A stretch of DNA of 64,000 bases. It comes from Cyrtodaria siliqua. Lineage: Eukaryota > Mollusca > Bivalvia > Adapedonta > Hiatellidae. The DNA lies in NCBI GenBank assembly GCA_037043455.1, contig JAWPHD010011270.1, positions 21,462-85,461 of the forward strand, read 5' to 3'. Below, one piece after another: positions 9,699 through 20,946 of this stretch. The position numbers and the translations under genes are program-made. Each line of letters opens with the position of its first letter. The stretch's first letter is position 1. The notes beneath the pieces are model-generated. The model ran no database searches and was not told where the DNA came from. It was given only the letters and a program-made list of their open reading frames with translations.

Positions 9699-11889
9699 AA
9701 CAAGAGGCCCAAGAGGGCCTCTGGACGCTCTACTGGCTCAATATAAAGTTTATGTATAAGGGGCCATAAGTCTTTCAAAAATCATTCAACCAGAACATGA
9801 CAATGACAGGTGCAACTAGGCTTAGTACTGATCATTCTCGCCAAGATTCGCTGAAATCTGGCAAAACGTTCAGAAGAGACTTATCTGGACAAAGTTTGTG
9901 TATTAAAACATTAAAAGGGTCACAACTCTGCCAAAAATCATTCAACCGAAATACGGCGATGATATACACAACTAGGCTTGATACTGATCATCCTTGTCAA
10001 GTTTCGTTCATATCCAGCCAGGGGTTCAGGAGAACTAGCCCGGAAAAATATTATGGTATCAAAATTCTTTAAAGGGCCATAACTCTGCCAACTAGCTGTA
10101 AACCGGAACGTGACGATGACATGCACAACTAGGCTTGGTGCTGATCATCCCTGCAAAGTTTCATTGAAGTCTGACGAGGGGTTCAGGAGAAGTAGATCAG
10201 ACAAAGTTTGTGTATTAAAACCTTTAAAGGGCCATAATTCTGCTAAAAAAATCATTCAACCGGAATACGGCAAAGATTTGCACAACTAGACATGGAATTG
10301 ATCATCCCTAAAAAGCTTCGTTTAATTCCGGCCAGGGGTTCAGGAGAACTAGTCAAAAGTTTGTGTATTAAAACCTTTAAAGGGCTATAACTCCGCCAAA
10401 ATCATTCAACTGGAACATGGTGACTATGTGCAACTAGGCTTGGTACTGATCATCCCTGAAAAGTTTCAATGAAATCCGGCCAAATGAAGGCCATTTCGTC
10501 TTAATGAGGCCAAGATATAGCATATTTCAGAAAATCAAGGGCCATGACTCCGATGTAAATGGTCCAATCTGGATGGTTTTCGAACTTGTCCAAGCTTTCA
10601 TTGATATTAACAACCTGGTAAAGTTTCTTAAAGATCGGATGAAAGATAAAGGCCCTATCGTCTTAACGAGGCAAAATATAGGATTTTTAACTAAATCAAG
10701 GGCCATAACTCCACTGTTACTAGTCCGATCTGGCTGGTTTTCGAACTTGACCGAGCTTTCATTGATATAAACAATCTGGAAAGTTTGGTAAAGATCGAAT
10801 GAAAGATAAAGGCCGAATCGTCTTAACGAGTCAAAATATAGCATTTTTAACTAAATCAAGGGCAATAACTCCGCTGTTAATGGTCCGATCTAGCTGGTTT
10901 TCGAACTTATTCGAGCTTTATTGATATTAAAAGTCTGTGCAAGTTTGGTAAATATCAAATAATAAATGAAGGTGCTAGAGTGTTCACAAGGCTTAATATG
11001 GCATTTTTCAGCAAACAAGGGCCATAACTCCGGTGAAATTATTTCGATCTTGCCGGTTTTCGAAGTTGTCCGAGCTTTTATTGATATAAAGACACTGGCA
11101 AAGTTAAGTAAAGGTCCGATCAATATTGAAGGCCCTAGAGTGTTCACAAGGCAGAAAATAGCATTTTTCAGAAAAAAACAAGGGCCATAACTCCGGTGTA
11201 ACTGATACAATTTAGCTGGTTTTCGAACTTGTTTGAGCTTTCATTGATATTAACAATCTGTGCAAGTTTGGTAAAGATCAAATAATCAATGAATGTGCTA
11301 GTGTTCACAAGGCAGAAAATGGCATTTTTCAGAAAAAAAACAAGGGCCATAACTCTGGTGTTACTGACTCAATTTAGCTGATTTTCGGACTGGTCCAAGC
11401 TATCATTGGTATTAACAATCTGTGCATGTTTGGTAACGATCAAATAATAAACGAAGGTGTTAGAGCGTTCACATGGCAGAAAATAGCAATTTTCAGGAAA
11501 AAAACAATGGCCAGAACTCCGGCGTTACTGATCCGATTTGGCTGGTTTTGGAACTTGTCCGAGCTGTCATTGATATTAACAATCTTTGCAAGTTTGGTAA
11601 AGATCAAATAATAAATGAAGGTGCTAGAGTGTTCACAAGGCTTAATATGCATTTTCCAGCAAACCAAGGGCCATAAATCCGGTGAAATTTATCCGATCCG
11701 GCTGGTATTCGAACTTGTCCGAGCTTTCATTGATATTAACAACCTGTTAAAGTTTGGTAAAGATCGGATGAAAAATGAAGGCCCTATCGTGTTAACAAGA
11801 CAAAAGTTAACGACGGACGGACGACGGACGGACGGACGACGGACAACTCGCCATCCCATAAGCTCTGCTGGCCCTTGGCCAGTAGAGCT
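9699..11889 (+). mobile_element. Hairpin-ended element with two blocks of ~160 bp tandem repeats (family F2, copy 1)
   Basis: Begins AACAAGAG followed by a perfect stem (GAGGCCC, loop AAGA, GGGCCTC) and CTCTACTGGCT. The first block (9740-10500) has about five units near 155 bases containing TTTAAAGGGCCATAA. The second (10505-11810) has about eight units near 161 bases containing AAGGGCCATAACTCC and AGCTTTCATTGATATTAACA. An ACGGACGGACGACGGAC run follows, and the element closes with a 13 bp stem (AGCTCTGCTGGCC, loop CTT, GGCCAGTAGAGCT). No protein is encoded. A second copy is at 36921-38060. Class inferred as Helitron/helentron-like or pearl-like. Lies in the 9.8 kb intron between the two domains of gene 1. 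Confidence 0.78.
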
Positions 11890-12520
11890 AAAAAAAATAG
11901 GTAAATCGAATCCACGATAGGCGTCGTTATTATACCCCGAGAAAAGAAAATCGGGTCAGATATGCTTTATTCTTCGTTCCTGCAAAATTGGTTTTACCTA
12001 ATTATGCCCTACCGACTTGGAAATTGTTCACCAATTATTGAAATTCATAGATTCATTAGAGGTCTAGACAGAACACAGGATGTGAAACACTACTTGTTGA
12101 CGTAGCCAAAACGGAGTGAATAGTTAACCGTTGTTTTATATATATAACCGGGTCTCGGGTGTAAGATTTGAACACACAAAACTTCCCAGGTTTAAACTAT
12201 TTATTCGTCCAGGTTCGCAATATACGAATTATTTTGAGCCTGAAATATAAGAACAACATCGGTAAAACTAAGTGAAAATCTATCAGGTAAGCTAAATGAC
12301 TCAATTCAGCAAATGCAACATTTCACGTACATGTATACTATAAAAACACTTAAAACAGTCTTACCAGAATCGATTCCATAATATGCGTTTCTCAATAAAT
12401 ATGCTCCATGTAATATGGCAAAGCCTATCTAGAAACTATAAAACTATAGCTAAGTTTGGTCTCGCGACCTTACCCTCAGAAGGTAGATGTAGAATGCCTC
12501 GTAGGTAGAGATAGGAAGGC
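11890..12520. other. Intron sequence, no feature seen
   Basis: Single-copy-looking intronic DNA without open frames or repeats that I recognise. Confidence 0.45.
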
Positions 12521-12529
12521 GGGAGTTAG

Positions 12530-12569
12530 TAATTTTAGCGCCAATAAGGGACCGACCATTTTGATCTCT

Positions 12570-12612
<43 letters not shown>

Positions 12613-12740
12613 TGGGATTTTCCTTTGAGCCGGAATATATTTTTTTTCATTTCTTGAAAGCCGGGATTTTTTTTCGCCTAATACACTGGCCAGATTTATT
12701 TTTTTCGTGAACTTGAAAGCCAGAATATTTTTTTTTTAAG
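12530..12740. repeat. PolyG tract plus T-rich repeat module
   Basis: GACCGACCATTTTGATCTCT is followed by an unbroken G run of 41 (12570-12610) and CCTGGGATTTTCC. Three irregular units of a T-rich repeat follow (CGGGATTTTTTTT or CCAGAATATTTTTTTT). The same module occurs inverted at 16120-16325, where it ends with a short C run and AAATCAAAATGGTCGGTACC. Poly-proline or poly-glycine frames here are artefacts. Confidence 0.75.
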
Positions 12741-12819
12741 TTTTACTATTCGTAGAATAAGAAGGGCTGTTGTAGATCTACTCAATGTCTGCATCGTCAG
12801 GTTGGTTTTCAGTTTTTAG

Positions 12820-13520
12820 CAAGTCCTGTTATTTCAGCAACCACTGGTCAGTGAAACTTGAAATATGTCATCGGTACCATCAAGGACACTGCAGGTAGAC
12901 ACAGGTTCAATAACTCTGTTTGGTATTTAAGCAAAAGCATGTTTTTTTTATTACTTTGAATTTCTGGTTAAAGTTCTTTTTTGACAAAATCCATTTATTT
13001 TAATAACTTAAAGTCGTACATCAACAAAACTTCAGTAAAGCTTAGAATGTCAAGGGCACTATAGTAGACACATGTTCCATATTAACTCTGTATTGCATTT
13101 AAGCAAAGTTATGTTTTTTTGTTCGACTTCAAAATGCTGGTTAAAGTTTTTAGGCATGTTCTTTATTTCAATAGGTGATTGTTAATTATTAATACAACTT
13201 CAGTAAAGCGTGAATGCTAGCAGACACATGTTCCATAACTCTGTATTGCATTTTAGCAAAATTATGGCTCTTTTTCTGGATAAATATATTCTGTATTGTA
13301 TTTTAGAAAATGTGTAGCCTATAATTTTCGACTTAGAATTGCTTTTATTTTATTTTTGTTGGCAAGTCCATTTATTTCAATACCCACTAGCCATATATAT
13401 ATCTCAGCCAAAGGAGCCTGACACATGTTTCATAACTTTTTATTTCATTTTAGCCAGATGATAGTTTCTTTTTCAACTTAAGAGTTTCAGTTAAAGTTTT
13501 TTAAGCAGCTTCATATATTT
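12820..13520. repeat. Minisatellite of ~165 bp units (family F8)
   Basis: Four to five diverged units, each with CTCTGTATTGCATTT (or close), TTAGCAAAATTATG and CTGGTTAAAGTTTTT. Unit landmarks fall at about 12907, 13077, 13229 and 13430. Confidence 0.7.
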
Positions 13521-13524
13521 CAAT

Positions 13525-13990
13525 GAAACCACTGCATACATCCAATAACAATGGCAAGCCTGTATATATCATTAGCCCCATAAACCCCACACCTTCCCCA
13601 GATAGACAAATATTTATTCTATTCTTCAGTTACCATGTCTGCATCCATCCTGTTCTCTTCCATCCCCTTCCCAACACCCTCCTCTCAACCCCCATCTCCA
13701 ATGAAAATATTGTATTATTTCTGTGTTTTTTCCCTATTCAGTAACACTTCACTTCCCCTCCCCACCCTCTTCCAAGTTCATATTCTTTCTGGGGTATTGA
13801 AGGTCTTGCTTTGATATTTGGAATATATGTTCACTGACCACCCCCACCCCGCACCCCTACACCCTACCTCAGTCGCCACTACCTATTAACCTCCACAATT
13901 AAGAATTGACCTTGTGAATGAACTGGCATGCATGGTTGGTGAGACAGAAGTGTCAGTGACCACAGTGACCTTGTTTAAAATTGACCTTGA
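13525..13990. other. C-rich intron sequence, no feature seen
   Basis: Pyrimidine- and C-rich stretches (for example 13640-13880). An open frame at 13523-13744 is low complexity and lacks splice sites. Confidence 0.4.
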
Positions 13991-13998
13991 ATAGTGGA

Positions 13999-14299
13999 CA
14001 GGGTTCCCCCCAGAAAATTGTGAAGGCATGTTGTTCTGACATTACATTTACCAGACTGGGCTTGAAAAAAATAGTGCCTATTAATGAAAAAATGGCAAAA
14101 TAACATACTTCTATGATTTTGGCGCAAAAGGAACAAGAATCACCATAGAAATTCTATTTTTCTTCTTTTAAATCTGTTATTCATGAAAATTAAGAAAATC
14201 TTAAGGCATGTTGCTCTGATGAAGGCATGTTGTTTTACCTTTCTTTTCCAGGAAGGCATGTTGCATGCGACATGCCTTATGATCCTGGGGGAAACCCTG
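13999..14299. mobile_element. hAT-like MITE, 301 bp
   Basis: Terminal inverted repeats CAGGGTTCCCCCCAG and CTGGGGGAAACCCTG; the CAGGG ends are typical of hAT. GTGGA lies immediately outside both ends (13994-13998 and 14300-14304), which I read as the remains of an 8 bp target duplication. There is no transposase. Inside, AAGGCATGTTG recurs four times, and AAGGCATGT plus ACATGCCTT form a hairpin near 14252-14278. Confidence 0.65.
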
Positions 14300-14689
14300 G
14301 TGGAGAATGCTGTCCTTTCGACAGCTCTTTTGTTTAATATGGATCTTTCCATATTTGGTGGATAGAACTTCATGTGCTGGTGTTAATATTTAGTTATGCT
14401 TGTACTTGTCTGCTTTCTATGTGAGCCCCGTTTTGCTCTTCTGAATTATGAATTGATTGGATGTTTTGTTTGGTAGGGGATTGTTTTGTACTGGGCAATG
14501 ACTACCATGTTCCATACCATTCTTATTAACACTGGCATATAGCCCATGACTTTGTCTGTAACTTGGCATTGCATGTGGCTTAAGCTGCTTCTTAAGTCCA
14601 TTAACTTGTTGATGATATTCACAAAGTCCATCGCATATAAGTACCAGGACCCTTGTATTGTAATACTATCATGACCACTGCATACTACA

Positions 14690-15980
14690 TTGATTACTAA
14701 CATCACATCTATAACTGTCATGGCTACTCTTTACCTCATTTTCTACTACCATGACCACTGCATATTGCAAGTATTACTATCATGACCACTGTATATCACA
14801 TTTAGTACTACCATGACTATTAAGACTAAATACCACATTTATTATTACCATGACCACTGAATACCCCATTCATTATTACCATGACCACTGAATACCCCAT
14901 TCATTATTACCATGACCACTGAATACCCCATTCATTATTACCATGACCACTGAATACCCCATTCATTATTACCATGACCACTGTATACCCCATTCATTAT
15001 TACCATGACCACTGAATACCCCATTCATTATTACCATGACCACTGAATACCCCATGTATTACTACCATGAGCTATGCATACTACGTACATTTATTAACTA
15101 CCATGACCACTTGATACCATATTTATTAATAATATATCTCATGTCAAACATCCATGTTCAATGTTCAAAGACTGTTATTTCCCCATTTTTGTAATATCGC
15201 ATATCGCTTGTTATGTGAAGTGAGTTGCTGAAAAGTGCATGTCTACATACACAAATGAAAATCAGTGAACATTTACTAAAATGGCTGACACAGTTTGCAC
15301 AACTTTCTGAAGATGATTTGAAGTTTACTCGTGAGTTCACAGCTGAACATTCCAAAAGAACATAAAGAACCATCAGCCAAAAAAAGTTTTCTAGGTGCTC
15401 AGAATAGTGATTTTGAACAGAGAGAAGTGACCATGTATTTCAAAGGAAAATTTAGCCGAACCAAATATCTTTTTCAAACATATTTTTCAGTATAATAAAA
15501 TAAATTGCCTTAGAAGGTTGACAAATATTCACCGTCACCCTCACAGGATTGCAATATTTACATACTACCATGACCAATGTATATCACATTTAGGCCATTA
15601 TTTTTTATTATTTGTTTTACAAACCATCAAGAAAGAGAATAGCTGAAGGAGGAAGGGAAAAATTCCCTAAGGAAAAATAAAAAAACCTAATTTCGTTTTG
15701 TCGTAGGAGGGTTCGTAAAACAAATTATCAAAAAATAATGGCCTTATAACAACCATGACTTATGTATACCACATTAATTATAACCATGAATATCATGTTC
15801 ATTACTACCATGATCAATGTATACCAAATTACTACCATGATCACTTTATAACACGTTATACAACACATTTACTGCCACCATTGCCAGTGTATACTACATT
15901 TATAACTGCCCATGACTAATGTATACCACATGTATTACTACCATGATCTATGCACATCACATTTATTACAACCATGAATA
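14690..15980. repeat. Degenerate ~31 bp tandem repeat
   Basis: Units of about 31 bases on the theme TTACCATGACCACTGAATAC plus CCCATTCATTA. They are nearly exact for about seven copies at 14836-15060 and drift outside that core. The array is interrupted at 15120-15550 by other sequence and at 15593-15743 by a MITE. Confidence 0.8.
15593..15743. mobile_element. Harbinger-like MITE, 151 bp, with TTA target duplication
   Basis: The terminal inverted repeats start GGCCATTATTTTTT and match over about 35 bases, through TTGTTTTAC. TTA lies directly outside both ends (15590-15592 and 15744-15746). A 3 bp TWA duplication with GG-starting ends fits PIF/Harbinger. The insertion cleanly splits a unit of the 31 bp array, so it is younger than that array. 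Confidence 0.78.
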
Positions 15981-16119
15981 CTATCACTGTCTTCTACAAC
16001 TCATTTCAACTTGAGATTTCAATAAACTTCTGAGCAGAAGTTGTGGATGTAGCCAGATTGTGGTTAAACATATCCATGTTGAATTCAGTGGCTGATGAAG
16101 TAGATCTACATTTATCTTA

Positions 16120-16325
16120 TTGACTGAAGAAGGAGCCAGATTTTTTTCCTCTAATTGGACTCAGAGCCAGATTATTTTTTTCCAACAATTTCAGGGACTG
16201 TTTATTTTTTTTCCTTCAAGTCAAAGCCAGGATATTTTTTTTCAGCAATTCAAGGGCCAGAATATTTTTTCAAAAAAAATCCCAGGCCCACCCCCCAGAA
16301 ATCAAAATGGTCGGTACCTAAGGGG
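16120..16325. repeat. T-rich repeat module, inverted partner of 12530-12740
   Basis: Five irregular units of about 35 bases (GCCAGATTATTTTTTT, GCCAGGATATTTTTTTT, GGCCAGAATATTTTTT), then AATCCCAGGCCCACC, a short C run and AAATCAAAATGGTCGGTACC. With the 12.5 kb copy it bounds 3.8 kb as an inverted pair. Confidence 0.7.
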
Positions 16326-16589
16326 TTATCGGGTGTCAACCCCGTGCATGCAGTGAGAACTTCTCATCCCTCGATAAACACGCTAAACCATTCACTCACA
16401 CAATATCGACACAATAAACACAGAGACAACACAGTACGCAACATAGTACATCACGAAACAGTTAGTACGAGCGCTTGCCAGCTTAGCATATAAATATAAT
16501 TAAAACAATTGATCTTATCATCAAAACACTTTATAAACACTCTGTTATATATATGATTCAAACAGTTTAGGGGTGGGACTATACTGATT

Positions 16590-17130
16590 TCGGCTTGCCC
16601 GTCCCTCCCACAAGCAAATCTCAAGAAACTTCATGATCGGACTGTCTGGTATGTCAAAGATTTCTATTGATTTTCAGGTCAGTATGTCAAATGTTAAGGT
16701 CATCGTGACCCATTCATGACAATCATTGTTGGCTCTATAACCCCTCTACCCACGAAGGAAATATCATAAAAATTTATAAATGGACTGTCACTGGTATGAG
16801 GTTGATTCCTGTTGATTTAGAGGTCAATAGAGCAAAGGACACGGTCACCCTGAACCGATCAGGTAAATCTGAGTTCGTTCTGTAACTCGTCACCCTCAGA
16901 AGCAAATCTCATGAAACTTCAAGGATGGATTGCTTGTTGTAAGAAGATGACTTTCGTTGATTTTGAGGTCAGTAAATGGAAGGATAAGTTCACCCTGACC
17001 GATCATTGAAATTGTCTACTCTAAAACTCGACTTCCCCTAGTGCCAATCTCATGAAATACATAAGTGGACTGTCTGTGGTGATATTTTGAGATCAGGTAG
17101 GTAAAAGGTCAAGGTCACCATGCCCGATTA
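16590..17130. repeat. Minisatellite of ~145 bp units (family F5)
   Basis: Four diverged units, with landmarks near 16611, 16755, 16900 and 17038. Each has AAATCTCATGAAACTTCA (or close), GGACTGTC and GGTCA with AAGGTCACC. Confidence 0.65.
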
Positions 17131-17139
17131 TAAAAACAT

Positions 17140-17560
17140 CCTGGTTTACATAGACATACAAGAAAACAAAGAAGACAAATCTACTTCTCTGAACCCACAA
17201 GCCATAAATCTCTCATATACTGCATGTATTATAAGCTTAGGTTCCTCTACCACGTTTGCTGAAATGCGGTTTACAGTTTTCGATAGAGCTATATAGGGAA
17301 ATCTTCAACAAATATCTTCTCCTCTGAAACTACAAGAGCTAGAAGTCACAATATTTTACATCTACCATAAGTTTGTGATCCTCTTTCACGTTGGTTCAAA
17401 TGGTGCCACTGAGTTCAGATTTGATCCCACCTCATTTGTCACATGTTACACATGAACGTGTATAGGGAAAACTTATAAGCTTATGGTTCTCTACCAAAAA
17501 AGAGTATGATAATGGACCTTTGGAAACGGCCAGTTTGTTCAAATGGTGACACTGGTTCAT
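17140..17560. repeat. Minisatellite of ~170 bp units (family F6)
   Basis: About 2.5 diverged units sharing CTTCTCTGAAACTACAAG-like words, TAAGCTTATGGTTCCTCTACC-like words and GTTCAAATGGTG followed by CACTG. Confidence 0.55.
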
Positions 17561-17569
17561 TAAGTTATG

Positions 17570-18475
17570 TGACGGTTCTAGTTCCACGTGACTATTGTTT
17601 TTCTATTGCGTTGTGAAAATGTTATATTTCATTTTCGGCTTTTGTATCTACTTTTATATTATTATGAAACATTTTCTTTCTTTTTATTGAAAACTCGGGT
17701 AACGTCGCTAGTTTCAAAAAATACAATATCAGATTATTACATGGAGTTAAAAAGGACTAACGAAGACAGTTTTATAGACGTTTGCTTTGTTTTGGTGCGG
17801 GAAAACTCTTGAGAATATTTCCTGGCACTTTTAATTTAAGATGTGTCATGAAATCGTCGATATGTATTTTTTTTATATAATTTTATTTCGGTAAATATTT
17901 GTGCGCTATTTAATTATACCAACGTCAACAATGAACTCAGTTACCTTTAACATTATGTTAGGTTCATACATATCACCAGTATATAACGCTAGGAAATAAT
18001 ACCAAATGTAATTAGGTTGTGAGAAACTAAGATGAGCAGAACATAAGCACAGTATGAACTAAGTAAATAATTGATAACAATGTCGTTCAGGTCATATAAA
18101 ATTATGATACTAATAAATGGCACTGAGATGTACTACTCAATCGCAACTAACTTGGATTGATGCATTTTTTAAGAAAACAAGTAAAACATTGTTTAACAAT
18201 TGGCTTGATGGTGAGCAGGTGTTGAGGGGTGTGGGGTGTAATAAAGGTGGTCAGTATGAAACATAATTATGTTGTAAGAATAAACAGAAAAAGCAAGGTA
18301 AAAGCATGTATACGTTTAAACAATTGTTCGGGTTTTGGGTAGTGTGGTGGCTTAAACGTAAGCCTGTACCTTCATTGTGGCTTTTTAGGCTATTGTTTTT
18401 TATATTATATTTATACGAGCATATTTATGTTTTACTTATATTTCCTATTGATGCTGCCTTGTTGGTTAGAGATTA
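17570..18475. other. Intron sequence, no feature seen
   Basis: AT-rich intronic DNA of gene 1. The open frame at 17588-17812 has no protein pattern. Confidence 0.45.
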
Positions 18476-18479
18476 GATC

Positions 18480-18780
18480 ATGGCGGGGATTTCTTTATTT
18501 ACACTGTCCTGTTTTAATTGGATGACAGTAGGGTAAGTGTGAGGTTTGGTGCACCCTAGAACCGGTTTAAGCCCCCAGTGGCCTACTTGGCCACTGACCG
18601 TTCCAAGGCGGTAGCCCTATTGTCAACCCTTTTGTGTTTGTGATGTCGTTTGTATTTATTATTACTTTTGCCTTCTTATTTGTCTGTTTGCGTGTTTGTT
18701 TCTGTGTTTTGTTGTTGACTGTCCTCATTGAATGCTACGTTCCCTGTCCGATCTTTTTATATTTCTTGATATGCTTCTAA
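18480..18780 (+). repeat. Dispersed repeat Q, most complete copy
   Basis: About 300 bases, from GGCGGGGATTTCTTTATTTA through CACTGACCGTTCCAAGGC, ATTGTCAACCCTTTTGTG and CTTGAATGCTAC-type sequence, to TTTTTATATTTCTT. It is the least truncated member of the family and a good reference for the other six. Confidence 0.75.
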
Positions 18781-19121
18781 TGCTCGTTTTGCGGACATGG
18801 GAGCATATATTTTATAGAGGACAATAGTATAATTATCACGCCACCATCTAGATAATAATACAAGCAAATCCATGGCCAAAATATGATTGAGCTTGGGCAA
18901 GAATTGTAATAGATATATACCTGTAAACACAGATTACACGCACAAATCGAAGTGGATAAGGACACCGACGCCGAAGCCATAGCGATTACATAAGCTATTA
19001 TTATTCTTAATAGTTTAACTAAATATCAAGTATACGTTATAATTATGTACTTTAAAATTACGCATATGGTAAGTGTGAGCGATCTAAAAAGCTGTTTAAT
19101 TAAGATGCACATGTTTTGTAG

Positions 19122-19222
19122 GTATACACGCAATAGTAAACCGAGGACCGCTTTGTTTTGACTGCAAATATCTGGGCGAACATGACAGATGCCAGGTGGT
19201 ACAATTATGTTCACCAAACCAG
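19122..19222 (+). CDS. LU-domain gene 1, exon d: first part of domain 2
   Basis: A 101-base exon, phase 1 to phase 0. The acceptor ATGTTTTGTAG ends at 19121; the perfect donor GTAAGT starts at 19223. Together with the last base of exon c it encodes GIHAIVNRGPLCFDCKYLGE, then HDRCQVVQLCSPNQ. The cysteine spacing C-x2-C-x8-C-x5-C repeats that of exon a, so this opens a second LU domain. The intron before it is 9.8 kb and holds an F2 element, minisatellites and two MITEs. Confidence 0.83.
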
Positions 19223-20435
19223 GTAAGTGTGTTATAATGAAACGTATATTGTTTCGTAGTGTTACTATTACATGCTATGTTTTATCGACTCCATTTTTTT
19301 AATTTGTATATGTTAAAATTTATTATCTGACATGCATTTTATATCTATAGAACACACTCAGTAAGTTAGGTACAATTAAAGCTACTATGCAACTAGATAT
19401 TTAAATGTTAACATAAATAACTCAGTAGCAGCAATAATTAAAGCAACGTGTTCAATAAGTGTTTTCTGGGTTATGTGCTTTTTTGGTAAGACAATATTGC
19501 TCCCGTGTAGCATTGTGGGTGCTCTAAGGCTATTATTTTGTGAGAAATGGAGCAAATGAAGAAAATGTGTGAAAGAAGATGCGTATGGTAGTTTGAACAT
19601 GTTCCTGCCGTACAGATGTATGTGTTAAAAGCAGTATGGCTGAGTAATGGACCAATTACAACACTTGAACATAAAACTCTAATGCATATTTTAAAAAACT
19701 TGCATACACAGGTGGCTGTTATTGATTTTACATGTATTTAGTGGTATGTGATGAGATTTAAAAGCTATAAGGTTTTTGGTATCGGAGAAATATACTTAAA
19801 TATACTTTAAATAAATCTTTAATGTAAATTAACGAAATGAAAAAAGTTAGTGAAGGCCATTCATATTGACCTACTTTGGCTGACCTACTGCTGTCATTTA
19901 AATAAAATCATGTGCGAAGTTTGAAAACTGTCTGAGAAATACACTTAACCAACATCTTGAATGCACGACTTCCCTTGTACGGAATTCCTTTGTAGGCAAG
20001 TGCCGATGCAAGGTATATTACACTAGTAGACTTTTACGGCTTTACGGATTCCATTGGCAATTCATGGTGATAAGTTTCTGTTGTAGAAATATCGATGCGA
20101 TTTGGATCAAACCATTCGATGTTTTATGATGTGTTTTTGTTGTAGACCTATGTCGATGCGACTACAGGATTCGATAGTAATTGTATTACTAAATGGAATT
20201 ATAATGTTGCCATCCGAGTTACAAGGGAGTACAATTTCGCTGTCCTTTATCATATTTATCAATTTCGCTGTCCTTTATTGTCCAATTGATATCGTTTTTG
20301 CTTTCAGTAATATACACAGATGTATGGAATATGATTTTCAATTAAATATACACAACATATGGTATCATATAATCTATATGCTATGTCTGCTTTTTCGCTA
20401 TTTTCGCTTTTTTATTAATTTACTAGCTATGCCAG
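19223..20435. other. Intron sequence, no feature seen
   Basis: AT-rich. The 112-codon frame at 20102-20440 runs into the acceptor of exon e and is not supported as coding. Imperfect repeats of GTTGTAGAAATATCGATGCG and GTTGTAGACCTATGTCGATG occur near 20082-20160. Confidence 0.45.
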
Positions 20436-20498
20436 GTTGAGAAATTTATATGGGGAGGCAACGACATCCAGTATTCAATGGGATGCAGTGACTTCGAG
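20436..20498 (+). CDS. LU-domain gene 1, exon e: middle of domain 2
   Basis: A 63-base exon, phase 0 at both ends. The acceptor ends at 20435 (CTAGCTATGCCAG) and the donor GTATGT starts at 20499. It encodes 21 residues, VEKFIWGGNDIQYSMGCSDF and E. It aligns with exon b, but where exon b has VCYV this exon has VEKF. The fifth LU cysteine, which normally pairs with the first, is therefore missing. Cysteine 6 (MGC) is kept. Confidence 0.78.
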
Positions 20499-20804
20499 GT
20501 ATGTACTATATCTTACTATAATTAATATTACATTTAGTGTAGTTGAATATGAGTTTGTGCTATATGGCATGACATGTTGTACTTGACGCATGAACACTGT
20601 TAGTTAACAATGTAAATCGACCTTCAAGATATACTAAAGGAATTAACTAATAATGTATAATGTTAAACGAAATAAGAACTATGTAATCGCACATGAGATC
20701 TCCTTATAACACATATGTATTATAAAACATAAATGGAGTTAGTAAAGCCAATGTTAGTGTGAACTCATATAACGTTACAGTATTTCTGTGTTTACTTCCG
20801 ACAG

Positions 20805-20946
20805 TGTAGCAGCACAACACGATCACTACAAGCCAATGGTAACGCAGTACACATCGGCAAAAGAAACATACCTGTATGCAGGCGATGCTGCAGCACGGAT
20901 TTCTGCAATGACAACTGCACCAGTTACTCCATCCCCGATATCATCG
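20805..20946 (+). CDS. LU-domain gene 1, exon f: end of domain 2
   Basis: A 142-base exon, phase 0 to phase 1. The acceptor TTTACTTCCGACAG ends at 20804; the perfect donor GTGAGT starts at 20947. It encodes CSSTTRSLQANGN, a loop, then VCRRCCSTDFCNDNC and TSYSIPDII. The LU signature CC-x4-CN is intact and is again flanked by an extra cysteine pair (C-x2-CC-x4-CN-x2-C). Domain 2 has 11 cysteines, so one is unpaired unless it bonds to another chain. The end of the protein is not hydrophobic, so I see no GPI signal. Confidence 0.83.

Noticed and set aside
12450..12710. Poly-proline or poly-glycine proteins across the G run
   Set aside because: Caused by a 41-base homopolymer; no gene context.
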